A stretch of DNA of 64,000 bases. It comes from Euglena gracilis (Eukaryota; Euglenida; Euglenophyceae; Euglenales). The position numbers and the translations under genes are program-made. Shown here piece by piece: positions 1 to 11,099 of the stretch (positions are counted from its first letter, which is position 1; the number at the start of each line of letters is the position of its first letter). Location of the stretch: NCBI GenBank assembly GCA_039621445.1, contig CP154957.1, forward strand, positions 23,024,761 to 23,088,760, written 5' to 3'. Below the pieces are notes generated by a model. That model worked only from the letters and a program-made list of their open reading frames with translations. It did no database searches and was not told the origin of the DNA.

Positions 1-805
1 TTAAGAAAGCCAGTAGCCATTTTAGCATAAGACGGGACAGAGGTCACCACAGAAAGGGCGCAAAATTTAAAGCAATAATAATAATGTCGAAGACGACAAC
101 AACAAATTTATTTTTGTACTATTTTTTTGAAATACTACCCCACCAACAGCATGTTGTGGTCATATTTTTTTACCTCCTTTTACCACCTTTTCCCCCCAGG
201 TCGGTAATTGCTTTTGGTGTGTCCAACTCCAAGTACGTAAGAAGTAGGGCGTCCATACCACGCAAAACCCAAAACACAGCCATCTCGCAGGAAGGAATTA
301 CAGGTCAGTTGACAGCAAGTTTTAGTCAGAATTTTTCTTCGGCACTTTTGGACCCAAAGGAAATTTTCTTTGCAAACCCTCCGCCTCTCCATACGGTTAG
401 GGACCCAGCCATCGGAGACCAAGTGGAAACCAAACCAGATAGCCCAAACTCCACCACACCCTGGTCCCAACAATGCCATCTGGCCCCAAATTATGTCAAA
501 CAGTGGCAGGGAAATGAGTGTATCAAAATTTGTCTCCCAAAGGACGGAGTTCCTTTCTTCGTTAAGGGCCGCCCCTTGAGGACCAGCCAATGACCACCCC
601 AGGCACCGAACAAGGGACAAAAGCTGAAAAAGGAATTGAAAACACATTTTTTGACGTTTTGGGTGGGCAACAGTCCAAGGATACCAGACATCATCCCCCC
701 CCCCCCCCGAAGTCGACCCATTCTTGCCAAAATATGGCTGGCTTTCCTGTGGCTTTTTCATTGAATGTACTGGGAAGGGATTTTTTTTTCGTTGCTCAAG
801 GACCA

Positions 806-3800
806 GCACCGTGGTCCTCGCAGTGCGCCTGCTTGCGGCCGCGGTGGCCAGCAGCCAAACCGTGCCGGCTGCGTTTCAGCTGCCCCTTGCCACCTACGTT
901 GGGCTGCCTTGCAGCAATGGGACTTTCCCGGTGGGGATGATGGCCCAGGGGTTGCACTATTTCATATGCAATGATGAATGAAGAGGAAGAGACGTTTTGT
1001 TGCTGAAAATCCCAAGGGGATTTCATTTTGGGGTTTAGTTTCTGGAGGAAGTTTTTGGCCAAAATTATTTCCACGTGTGCCTTTGAAATCCTAATTGGAA
1101 AATTTCTGGGGAAAAATGAGACAAGTATTCTCATTGAGGAGATTTTGGTGCTGTTTGATTCACAGTGGGCTGGACAGGGACTATTTTGCTGCAAAAAGGA
1201 GCATCATCATCTGACATTCAACCATTTCTCTTTTTCTATTTTGACATACATTTCACAAAAACAATCGTCGAACTGATCTCGGAACAACACGTGGGGTTTC
1301 TGTCACTTTTTGACTTTGGGTTTCGAAAAATGCCCCTCTCCCATGAATTTAAGGACGTGGAAGCACAAGTTGCCCGCCCTGCAATGAATGGCACCATGCT
1401 GCTCGTGGACAGCTTGGCCGCCGTGCAGAGGGGCGCCGTCCGGCTTTCTGTGCTCCCTTCACCACGCACGGTGTATGACTCGCGTGACCAGGGCTTTACG
1501 GTTAATTTTATGAACCCATTGCCCCCCCCCCATTCGGCCTCCCCATTCTTCCAATGTCAGCCCCCCCAGTTACTAACCCCTTAACCCCTTGGGTCAGTCG
1601 GATCTGGTTTGCTTGGTCTGCCGAAGGGGTTAGTTGGAATTGTTGGTCAAAGTCCGACCCCCCCAAAATGGCCCAAATACCCCCCATACACTGTTTTTTT
1701 TGGCAAGATTCGACAAAAATGGCATTTTTTATGACGCTTGGGAACACAGAAATTGCTAAAAATCGGGTTTTGGGCATTTTGCGGCTGAAAAAAATCGTCC
1801 CAGCCACTTTTCATTTTCTTCACCAGAGGGGTTCGTCGGTTGTGCTTTGGTTGGTCGGCCCGGGGGGGGGGGGTAGTAGGTGAGAGGTTCATACGCAGGG
1901 AAAGGGGTTAATGGGGCATCGACCATCAGGTTCTCTGCCAGTGGCATTTCCTGCGTGTCTCCCAAGCTGGCCTGTACCGCCCTCCCCAAGACTGGGACCG
2001 CAACACCTTCCGCCTGGACCGCCGATATTTCGACGACCTTGAGGCCGAGGCAAAGGCAGCCAAGGAGCAGGCCCTCGCTGCACAGCGCCAGCACCGAGCC
2101 AACCAGGGAGGCAGCCAAGGCCCATCTTTGCGCCCAATTTGTTTGGAGTTGTTTTCCTGACTTATTTTCATCTGCCATCTGGAGATTCACACACCTTGCC
2201 CATTTATTTATTATTTATTATTTCTTTAACAGAACGAGCGCAAGGTATTTCTTGTCCATGGTTGACGCCATGTAACATGATCCATTGGGGACAGCATTTC
2301 GTGTCCAGCAACAAAATGCCGGTTCGGAGTCCGGGCGTGAGTCCTTGCTCAGATGGAGAGGATGAGGAGGCCCCGGAGGAGGCGGCGGTGGACGAGGACG
2401 AGGAAGTGCCGGAGAAGCTGCGGCGGGCGCAGGAGAAGGAGCGGCAGCTGCGGGAGCTGCAGCAGGCGGAGTTCGGGGTGGGCTGGCGGCTGCGGCTCAA
2501 CGCCCGGCCGATGGCTGTCAGCGGGGCCCCGGCGGCGGTGCTGGGGCTGTTCCTGGCCCAGGAGGGGCCTCTGCTGCTGGCGGCCAGCGCCGACGCCTCT
2601 GTCCATCCAAGTCTCCTCTCGCTTGCACCGTGGGTGAGTCCAAAGCCGGCCCGTGGAAATTATGGTGGGCCTCACCTGGAGAGCAACGGGTTCTACAACA
2701 CGAAACCAAAATGTTTTCTGCTCAGAAAATGAGTTGTTTAAAGGGAGCAAACGCTCTGTCCCACCACTGAGCAATTGAGCAAGGGTGGTGACTGATTCCT
2801 GGGAGGGTAGGTACCCTAGCACCAGGCACGTGCCACTGTGCAGGCTGACAAGCCAAATTGGCGTGTTAAGTGCGAGTTTGTCTGCTTATGGCTTTGAAGC
2901 AGAAGCCAAAGGAGAGGGCACCCAGGGTTCGAAATTAGGAGGTTGAGTCCCCCCCCCCACCTTCACCATACCAGGGATCAACTCTCCCCATTTCCCAAGG
3001 GTGGTTTCAGACTAATCCAGCAGGGGAGATGGACAAGGAACCCCAAAAGGTTGAAATTTCCTTTCTGGCACTTTTCCAAAAAAAAATCTTCATCCATTGT
3101 TTGACAAAATTTTTCATGTAAACAGTGAATTTACATTTTTTTGATTGTGGCGGGTCAATTTTTGCCGGTGGTTTTGCCATAGTGGCTTTGCTATCTGGCC
3201 TTGAGGCCAAGCACCAATTTTTCTGCATGAAACTTTTTTTTTGTCCACACACCGCAAACCCCTTGAGGTACGGTACGTCACTCAGCCAGTGGCCCAGGGA
3301 CAGAGGGATCCAGTGTGGAGGTGCCCTTCGAGGAGCCTTGCCCGCGTGTGTATGACGTCCCCGGTGCGCGCCTGGTGCGGCAAACAGAGGGGGAGGGGGG
3401 CTGCGCCGCATTCCAGGAGGTGGCGTTTGCGGACGAAGGCGAGGTGGCAGCGTTCCGCGGCACCCGCACCGTGGACCGGCCGCTGGCGGCCCCGAAGGAG
3501 TCCGGCGAGGCGGACGGCGAGGAGGAGGTGGAGGAGGACATGGAGCCGGACGCGGCGTCCCCCGACGAGGAAGAGGAGAAGGGGGGAGTGGAGGAAGCGC
3601 CGGAGGAGGATGAGGAGGAAGGGGGGGAGGAGGAGCGGAACGAGGGTCCTCCTGTGGAGGCACCGGACGCAGAGCGTGACGAGGAACCTGAATCAGGAGA
3701 GGAAGTCGACGAGGTGCAAGTGGTCGACGGCGTTCAGATTTCTTCACCCACTTCGCAAATTGTTTGCTCTTTCCTCCCCCCATTTGGATCCTGTTGCCCT

Positions 3801-6800
3801 GTATTTTTGTTTTTGAGCCAGGTCTCACCCACCGCTCGAGATCTGGGCGCCTTGCTGACCAGGATGCCAATCCAGTCTCCCCTGCACCCCCCGAGCCCAC
3901 GGAGGTGGTCCAGGACATTCTCTGCGTCGTGGATGTTGGGCGAGCGACCCGGGAGCTCATCCACCTCTCGGACCACCCCGCCAGTGGCCTCGCTGTGCTA
4001 CCGCTGCCGGACGCGTGGCTGGCTTTCGCGGTGTGCCGGCCCCACCAGCCCAGCGCTGGGGCGGACCTGTCCAAGGGCTGCACAGGAACCCTGTGCCCAG
4101 GGGCGCCGATTTTGAGGTCATTTTTAGGCGGGTGCCATGTTGGGTGGGGGGCCCTCCCCACCCCGGGTGGGGTTGTCGACCACCCCCTCCCCCACCAGGT
4201 CTTCCCGTACAGCCTTGGACCCGTCTCCTGCGCAGCCGGAGGACGAGCCGGCGGCCGAGGCGGCGGCGGAGGTGGACCCCGAGGCTGCAGCTGCCGAGGA
4301 GGAGGAGGTGAAGGAGGAGACTTTGGAGATACCGGCGGTGGCCGAGGACAATGAGGATGAGGAGGACAATGGCGAGGCGGTATCTGCGTTTCTTCCCTAC
4401 CCCCAGTTGTTGTTTTCTTTTGCGTTTTGTGCTTTTGGGGCTGGTGTGGCTAAGGCTTCTCATGGATATTTGCAGTTCAATTACAGAGAGTCATTGAGAA
4501 AGTGCAAAAAGAAAATTTTAGCAGCTGGTTTTCCCGGAGGACCCTCTGCATTTGAGAAGTTGGTTTGGTTTGGACCCCCTGCATTTAAGAAGTTGGCGCC
4601 CGGACCCAAATTTGTGTTCATTTTTGCGATGTCCCAGAAAAAATGCACTGTACGGAATGCCTCCTCTCAGTGCAGGGTTTAGGGGTTCGGGTTTGTGTAA
4701 TCTGAAATTGATAGGGTTCAGTTTAGGGGTTAGGAATTGTGTTAGGTTTAGGATTTCGGCCGTAAGGCCTGGATTCAGGCTAAATTAGGCTTAATTCAGG
4801 CTTTGTTTTAGGCCTAAATTTGTTTGATAAATTTAGCCCGATTTTGGCCCACTTTCCTAACTTGGCCTAACCTTAACCTCAACCCTTTTTGTAGCAATGG
4901 TCGTAGCCTTGGCGGGATACTCCCTCGCAAACGCCCATCGGGTTGCGTTTGGGAAAATGGGGGGGGGGAAGGCTGCCAAGTTGTTGATTTGTTGAAAAGT
5001 GTGTTGTTTTTTTAAAAAAAAGATATTGTTGGTCTTTTTGTGAATTATGTCTCAGGCAGATGCTGGCTCAAATGAGATGACGACTCCGATTCAGAATCTG
5101 ACCTTGGGGCCAGGACTGAAGGATTGGAGTTTTCATGCCCACGTGTCCATTTGACGGTAGGGATTTTCCCGAATATTCCAGATTTGATTTGGTGAGGTGT
5201 GAGTTTTTGCAGTCTTTCCTGCCGCTGTGCCCCGAAAATACCACAGCCTTTTCGCCATTGCCACGACGGGCCGCCACTGTCGGTGTGTGCAATAAAGAGC
5301 GGCATGGCCTGGCGCCTTCAACCCTGCCGGCGGCCAGCGAACGCGAGGAGCGCGCCCGGGCCGCGGAGCAAGCCCGGGCCAAGCTGGAGGAAGTGGCCCG
5401 GCGCCGGCTGGCACAGGCAGGGCGGAATGGGACTCCTGGAAGCCCTGTGGGTCACAAAGGGGTTGACCATCAGGCATTATTTTTAAAGGCGAAAATTCTC
5501 AAAAATGTTTTAAGGGGCTTTAAGGCGGTTTTAAAGGATTTTTAAGGTTTTTTAAAGCATTTTTAGACTTTTTTTTGAAGATGTTTTAGGCCGTCCACTT
5601 TTTATTGGCGGTCAAAGTCCCATCCGGCATCGAGCCAAACGTCGGTCCAGGTTGAAAATTAAACCCTTTTTTTTGAGTTTTGGGTGGATTAACAATGTTC
5701 CAGCGATGCCAGAAATCATTTTTTCCCGGAGTTGGCTTGTTTTTTTTGCCAAGATTTTGCATTTGCTTTTGTTTTTGCTCGAAATTTGAAACGTTTCAAG
5801 GATCAATTTTTTAAAGGGTTTTTAAAGTTGTTTAAGGCTTTTTAAGGGTTTTTTTTTAGGCCCCTTAGAAATTATGCCTGTTGACCACCTCTGGGGGTAG
5901 TGCCATGGAAGGTGGCACCACGGCCAGTCATGGCACCGGCAATGCCACCGGTTGCCTCCCAAGGTCAACCCCCCCCCCGCCTCCCGCACCGCCCTGGGCG
6001 CGGGAGCAGCGGCAGCGGGAGCGGCAGGAGGAGCTGCTGCGGCTGCAGGCGGAGCGGCAGGCGCAGGAGCAGCGCACCCGCGAGGAGAATGCCCGGTACG
6101 CCGCCGCCAAGGAGGGCACCATGGACGTGGAGGTGGTGAGCAGGCTTCCTCACCTCCCAGGGCAGTTGTCACCTTGAACTTGTCACATGGCAGCTGCCCA
6201 GTGGGGGGGGGTAGACCACTCAGAAGCGGCTGAGGTGGGCGCACCTGCCCCCTACCAGACAGATTCGGCTTGAGCTTGTATTTCTGCAACATATATGCAA
6301 TTGGCTTGGCACATTGCGCCATCTCTTGGAAATCCTACTGTTTCCTGTGCTGTGCGTGCATATTTTCTCAAAGAGAATGCAAAATTGGACTGAATTTTAC
6401 AACGTAAATGAAAATGTAATGAAATATAATTTTGCAAACAAAAAGTATCAAAATGTAAATATCAATAAATATGGATATAAATAATAAAATGTGTATATCA
6501 ATACATACATATATATTACATGCATATGCATACCTGATCATCCTTCCATCTATCCATCCATTCATCAATACATACATACTTACATACCTACATACATACG
6601 TACGTACGCATATACATACATCCATACATACCTACACATCCATCCATCCATCCATCCATCCATCCATCCATCCATCCATCCATCCATACAGACATGCATG
6701 CATGCATGCATACCTACCTACCTACCTACCTACCTACCTACCTACCTACCTACCTACCTACCTACCTACCTACCTACCTACATACATACATACATACATA

Positions 6801-6899
6801 CATACATACATACATACATACATACATACATACATACATACATACATACATACATACATACATACATACATACATACATACATACATACATACATACAT

Positions 6900-6930
<31 letters not shown>

Positions 6931-9900
6931 TACATACATACATACATACATACATACATACATACATACATACATACATACATACATACATACATACATA
7001 CATACATGCATCCATGCATGCATGCACACATACATACATGCATATTTACATCTAAACATGGTGATGTAAAATTAAAATGAAGAATGCAATTAAAATTCAG
7101 TGGCATGACTGAAAAGATTTATGAAATAAATTGTTAAAGATTTATTAGTTAAAGACCTTTACATCTTTCTGCGTCGCACACAGTGTAATGTGCCATCCAG
7201 TCCACAACGACAGGCATTTGGATGCCTGATATTGCTTCTGAGAGTAAAAGACGTATCGGCGCGAGTTTCTCAAGCAGGGTCTGGGTTGCTTTCTGCTCTT
7301 GATGGTGCTGAGGGATGGATTTATGAGGTTATTTCTTGCCTGTGGGAAATGAAGAGATGTTTTTTTCCTTTAAAGTTTGGCAGCGGGTGTGAGGTGGTGA
7401 ATGCTTGCATGGGTGGGTCCTGCCCGACCCCGAGGGGTTGGGGTCAGCCGAGTTGGTCCAAAGTATGTAAAGATGAGTATCCACCAAATGAACCACCCAA
7501 TTCATTTGCCAAGCTGGGAAAGCAAAGCAGAAAATATGCCCAATGTGGTGATGGCCCCCAACCCTGTGGGCAGCGGCAGGAGGAGGTGGAGGAGGAGATC
7601 GAGGCAGAGGAAGGGGAGGAGGGGGAGGCGGCCCCAAAACCGGCCGCCCCCCTCGACACCCTGGCGGTGTACCCGCTGAGGCGGGCCATCCCGCTCAACT
7701 ACTGGAAGCACTTCGCTGGCCGGGGTGACTGGCGGGACCCCGAGGAGTACAAGCACCTTCGCTTCTCTTTCGCTGCGCCTTGGGGTCCGTTGAGTCATTT
7801 CCGTCCACCACCAGCCTGGAGCAGTAGGCCAGGACCCGACCCACCAAGCCCCACCAATGCACCACGCCGACGATGGTCCCGGTGTCTGTAAACGATTGCA
7901 GACCAACGCAGCGCATGAGTGGCAGGGTCTCAGGTGGTTGCCGAGTTGGTAGGCTGGCAGGGATGCCTTGGAGGTCCTTTGGAGGATAATGCGAAAAATG
8001 CTGGTTATGTGTTGTCCACAGACCACGCACCCAAGTTTGCCTCATGCTCACCAATGCAAGACATCAGCATCGGGGATGCCTAAAAAAGCGGTGCCGACAC
8101 CGCTGGCACCGCTTGACACCGCTGGGACGGAAGGCTTGCTTTTTTAGGGGGAACCTTGCAAAAAATTTTCCATGTGCTTTTTGTTCTAGGTTTTTTTGAT
8201 GGCCACAAATGTTACCGAAGCTTATGTCACAACGAGATGCTTTCGTGCTTCCTTCTGGGAAATCCCCGCATTTTTTTCCCTCAGTATTATTACATGGGTT
8301 CCTGTCCCAGCGGTGTCAAGCGGTGCCCCAGCGGTGCCAAGCGGTGCCCCAGCGGTGCTGGCACCGCTGGTTAGGCATCCCCTCAGCCTCAATGGATCCC
8401 GAATCCCGACTGGCCTTCCTCCCCAGGTCTTCACCGCCCTCGCCCACCGCAACACCGTATTCGTCTTCAATGAGGAGGGCAGGGCTGAACGGGAATCCCC
8501 AAAACCCCGTGTACGAGAACTCCTTCCCGTTTTTCCAGGCACCAATCCTCAGGTCAATATTTCCCTTCAAATGCTTTTGGTGCTGAATTTTGTTTTGTGA
8601 AACATGGTTGTGGTGTTGACCACTGCCCCCACCAGGATTTCCCATACAGCCCTGGAGGAGGGAGAGGCAGTGCTGGGTATTTACCTGGATGATCCCTCCT
8701 CCGTGGTGCAGGATCTGACGTTTTCTTTGGATGGAACGTTGCTGGCTGTCACCCTCGCAGACCAGGCTTTTGCTTATTGGTGAGGGATTGCATTGTTATG
8801 CTGGCCCTTTTCCCAGTGATTTTGTCGCTTTTTTGAAATGCAATGGGCTGGGCAATGGAAAGGGTTTGGTGCAAGGTGATTGCGTTGATTTGAATTTCAT
8901 GACAACCACCTTATCCAAGGCATTGCCTGCGCCGCGCGGAAGAAAGTACCACCAATATTTCTCTTTAAGGTTTTGCAGACCCCCCCCCCCGGGGGGGCTG
9001 CTGCAGCCAGCCACGATTTTGGCCCAGCCCAGCCGCAGCAACCCCCCCCCCCCGGAGGGGTGCTGCTAGCCCTGCTGGCCAGCCCCTTTTTTTGCTGGGT
9101 CCAGCCCAAAAATTTTTCGGCATGAAGTACGGAAAACTTTTGGGGAAAAAAGTGTTCAAAAATGGTCAGAAATGGTGTTTTAAGGGTGTTTTGGGCGTTT
9201 GGGGGGGGTGTCAGATGCTCATTTTTTTTTCAAAATTGTGTTTTGCAGGTCATTTTTTGGGCAATTTTTTTTGTCCAATTTCGGCCCAGCCCGGCCCAGC
9301 TCAGGTCCAGCCGGGGTTCAGCTCCGTGGGGGGGGGAGCTAGCCCAAATTTCTAGCCCTAGCCCGCAACCCCTCCTGAGGTCCTTAAAGAGATGGATGGT
9401 GCCACCCGCAACAGTGAGGTGCCAACCTGAGCCTCCCTTGTCCAAGGCACCATGCCATTGACCCCCCCATCCATGCCACATTTTTGGAGCAAAGCTTTTC
9501 CCTGTGCCAAAAATTTGAAATTGCGTTGGGGCAGACTGCTTGATTCTGCTCACCTGATGCACAATCAATTGCCTTTTCCCTCAAATCTGATGATACGACC
9601 CAACGTTTTGCCCAAACAGTACCGAAGTTGCATAACAGAGGGGTCATTTGCTGTTCTTGTCGTTACCCCCGGGGGGGGTTGCCACAGGTGGTAGGAACCG
9701 GTATGGTTGGCCGGCGGTCGGCCGGCGGCGACCGTCGGTCCAACCTGGGTTGGTCCACGGCCAACCGCGGCCAGCCGCGGTTGGCTGCGGCTCCAACCAA
9801 GGCAGCCTTAAAAGTACGTCTTGGTTGGGCCGCGGCCCAACCAAGGCTGACTATCTATGCGCTAATCCAGTCTAGCACCATCACCAGCCTGCTTAGTTCC

Positions 9901-11099
9901 ACCACCTTCACTCATTTCCTCCTTGCCATCCTGCAATCAACAACAACCAAGAGGACTGCCATTTGCGGAAGAAAGATATGCTAAAAATGTCGAGGGATTT
10001 ACCCCCCAAAACCATTTGGAAACACAGGGGATTTTGTAATTTTGGGGCCCTCGAGCAGTTGAGCAACAGAAGGGATTTGCCCCTCGAAACAACAAGGGTT
10101 AGGGTTAGGGTCAGGGACAGGGTTAGGTTTAGGGTTCGGGTTAGGGTTGGGGTTAGGGTTAGGGTTAGGGACAGGGTCAGGGATAGGGTTAGGGTTAGGG
10201 ACAGGTGTTAGGGTTAGGGTTAGGGTTAAGGTCACTGTACACAAGAAAGACTTCTGTGAAGACCAGCACTGAAGCAGGCTGGTGATGGCTAGCTGTGGTT
10301 GGATGACGGTCGGCCACGGCTGACCGTCATCCAACCACAGCGTTGTTCATAATACCTGAAAGTTGGACCCTGGCCAGCCGCGGCTGGCCACGGTCCAACC
10401 AAAGAACAAAAAAAATGGGCGTGGTTGGACCGTGGCTGGCCGTGGCCAGCCGCAGCCCCAACCAAGGCCCTACCCACGGCCAGCCGCGGCCGGCCACGGC
10501 TAGCCGCGGTCCAACCAAATCGATTCCAACCTCCTGTGGCACACCTCCTGTTACCCCCCCCCTCCCGTATCAGCACCACATTCCCAGAACATTGGTGCAT
10601 CTAGGACAGGGGGGCTAAGGCAGCTTCAGTCCTCCCCGCTGAGGCCTGCCGCTGAGGTCGCCCTCGTCTTCCGAGCCGACAATTTTTTAAGCACTGTCCC
10701 ACCCCCCCCCCCCCGGGGGTGACTGACTGGTTTTTTCAGAGTGACTGACTGGTTTTGGGCCTGGACCTTTGGCCTAAAATGGCCTAAAGTGACTTGAAAG
10801 TGGCCGTTTTTCTGAGTGGCCGACCCCCCCCCCCCCGGGGGGGGTAGTGACTGACTGTCTTCCCAAAAAAAAAGTGACTGACTGGTTTTTCAAAAAGTGG
10901 AGTGACCCCCCCTCCCCCCCCCGGGGGTCGGTAAAAAATTGTATGCTTCCGAGTCAGCGACGGGGCGACGCTCAGCGCCTGGGCGGTGCGGCCCGGCGGC
11001 CGGGCGCGGTTCGGGCCCGGCGGGCAGCTCATGCTGGTGGACGACGCGGAGGTCCGCATCGTGGCAGACGGGCGGACGCTGCAGCACCGCTTCGCCATC
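806..11099 (+). CDS. Large multi-exon gene: acidic, coiled-coil, propeller-like protein (unidentified)
   Basis: I do not recognise the product. Supported exons are about 806-942, 1387-1485, 1975 to ~2130, ~2353-2633, 3306-3719, 3863-4068, 4223-4379, ~5300-5414, 6002-6135, 7574 to ~7780, 8427-8476, 8660-8779 and 10958-11099. Most junctions keep frame. Nonconventional introns are 943-1386, 1486-1974, 4069-4222, 5415-6001 and 8477-8659; the others look GT-AG. The protein has a charged segment with [20 protein letters not shown], long E/D-rich stretches near 3.5 and 4.3 kb, and R/E/Q coiled coil near 5.35 and 6.05 kb. Beta-propeller-like strands include [15 protein letters not shown] and [14 protein letters not shown]. 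The mix resembles large axonemal or ciliary proteins, but that is only a guess. The 5' start, the 3' end, and the junctions near 2.1-2.35, 4.4-5.3 and 7.8-8.4 kb are unresolved. A possible further exon starts at 11,969. Confidence 0.6.
4072..4217. mobile_element. Nonconventional intron element, CAA/TTG variant, with 8 bp duplication
   Basis: This 146 bp element has inverted ends CAAGGGCTGCACAGGAA and TTCCCGTACAGCCTTG. It is flanked by GACCTGTC (4064-4071) and GACCCGTC (4218-4225), a 7/8 match. Removing 4069-4222 joins exons in frame as [12 protein letters not shown]. The complementary terminal triplets are CAA and TTG rather than CAG and CTG. No GT-AG boundary is available. Confidence 0.8.
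5418..5996. mobile_element. Nonconventional intron element of the CAGGGC family
   Basis: This 579 bp element has ends CAGGGCGGAATGGGAC and TCCCGCACCGCCCTG. It is flanked by GGCACAGG and GGCGCGGG (6/8 match). Splicing 5415-6001 joins the two halves of a coiled coil in frame ([15 protein letters not shown]). Its interior is T- and A-rich, unlike the GC-rich exons. The 3' end is not an AG acceptor. Confidence 0.8.
6540..7045. repeat. Compound tetranucleotide microsatellite
   Basis: Consecutive blocks are (CATC)n at about 6637-6686, (CTAC)n at about 6712-6780 and (CATA)n at about 6781-7006. A short CA run near 6915 and CATG-rich ends interrupt them. The block lies in the GT-AG intron after exon 6002-6135. 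All six frames are open here, which produces long artefactual ORFs. Confidence 0.95.
8073..8382. mobile_element. Foldback MITE with AGCGGTG arrays and 8 bp target-site duplication
   Basis: The termini are inverted: GGGGATGCCTAA at 8073 and TTAGGCATCCCC ending at 8382. Inside each end lie inverted arrays of AGCGGTG-type repeats (CACCGCT at 8090-8130, AGCGGTG at 8308-8372). The flanks TCAGCATC (8065-8072) and TCAGCCTC (8383-8390) form a 7/8 duplication. It is inserted within an intron of the first gene. Confidence 0.75.
8480..8654. mobile_element. Nonconventional intron element with a perfect 8 bp duplication
   Basis: This 175 bp element starts CAGGGCTGAACGGGAATCC and ends with TTTCCCATACAGCCCTG. 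It is flanked on both sides by GAGGAGGG (8472-8479 and 8655-8662). Splicing 8477-8659 restores the frame [15 protein letters not shown]. This is one of the two cleanest examples of an intron that is an insertion with a target-site duplication. Confidence 0.88.
9670..10549. mobile_element. Composite inverted-repeat element with satellite unit and telomere-like array
   Basis: Ends are GTTGCCACAGGTGGTAGGAA near 9679 and, inverted, CCAACCTCCTGTGGCACACC near 10527. GTTACCCC flanks both sides (9662-9669 and 10550-10557). Inside are GC-rich hairpins built on GGCCGCGG cores (9690-9850, 10285-10515). There is also one unit of the 13.7-21.4 kb satellite (about 9995-10095) and a degenerate TTAGGG array. 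It lies in the presumed GT-AG intron 8780-10957. Confidence 0.7.
10095..10231 (+). repeat. Degenerate interstitial TTAGGG telomere-like array
   Basis: About 22 tandem TTAGGG-related hexamers with variants such as TCAGGG, ACAGGG and TTCGGG. The array is flanked by unique and element DNA on both sides, so it is interstitial and not a chromosome end. It sits inside the composite element 9670-10549. Confidence 0.9.

Noticed and set aside
6471-7106. Long His/Thr- and Cys/Val/Tyr-rich ORFs
   Set aside because: They are six-frame readings of the CATC/CTAC/CATA microsatellite.
10095-10231. True chromosome end
   Set aside because: The TTAGGG array is degenerate and internal, with coding exons on both sides.
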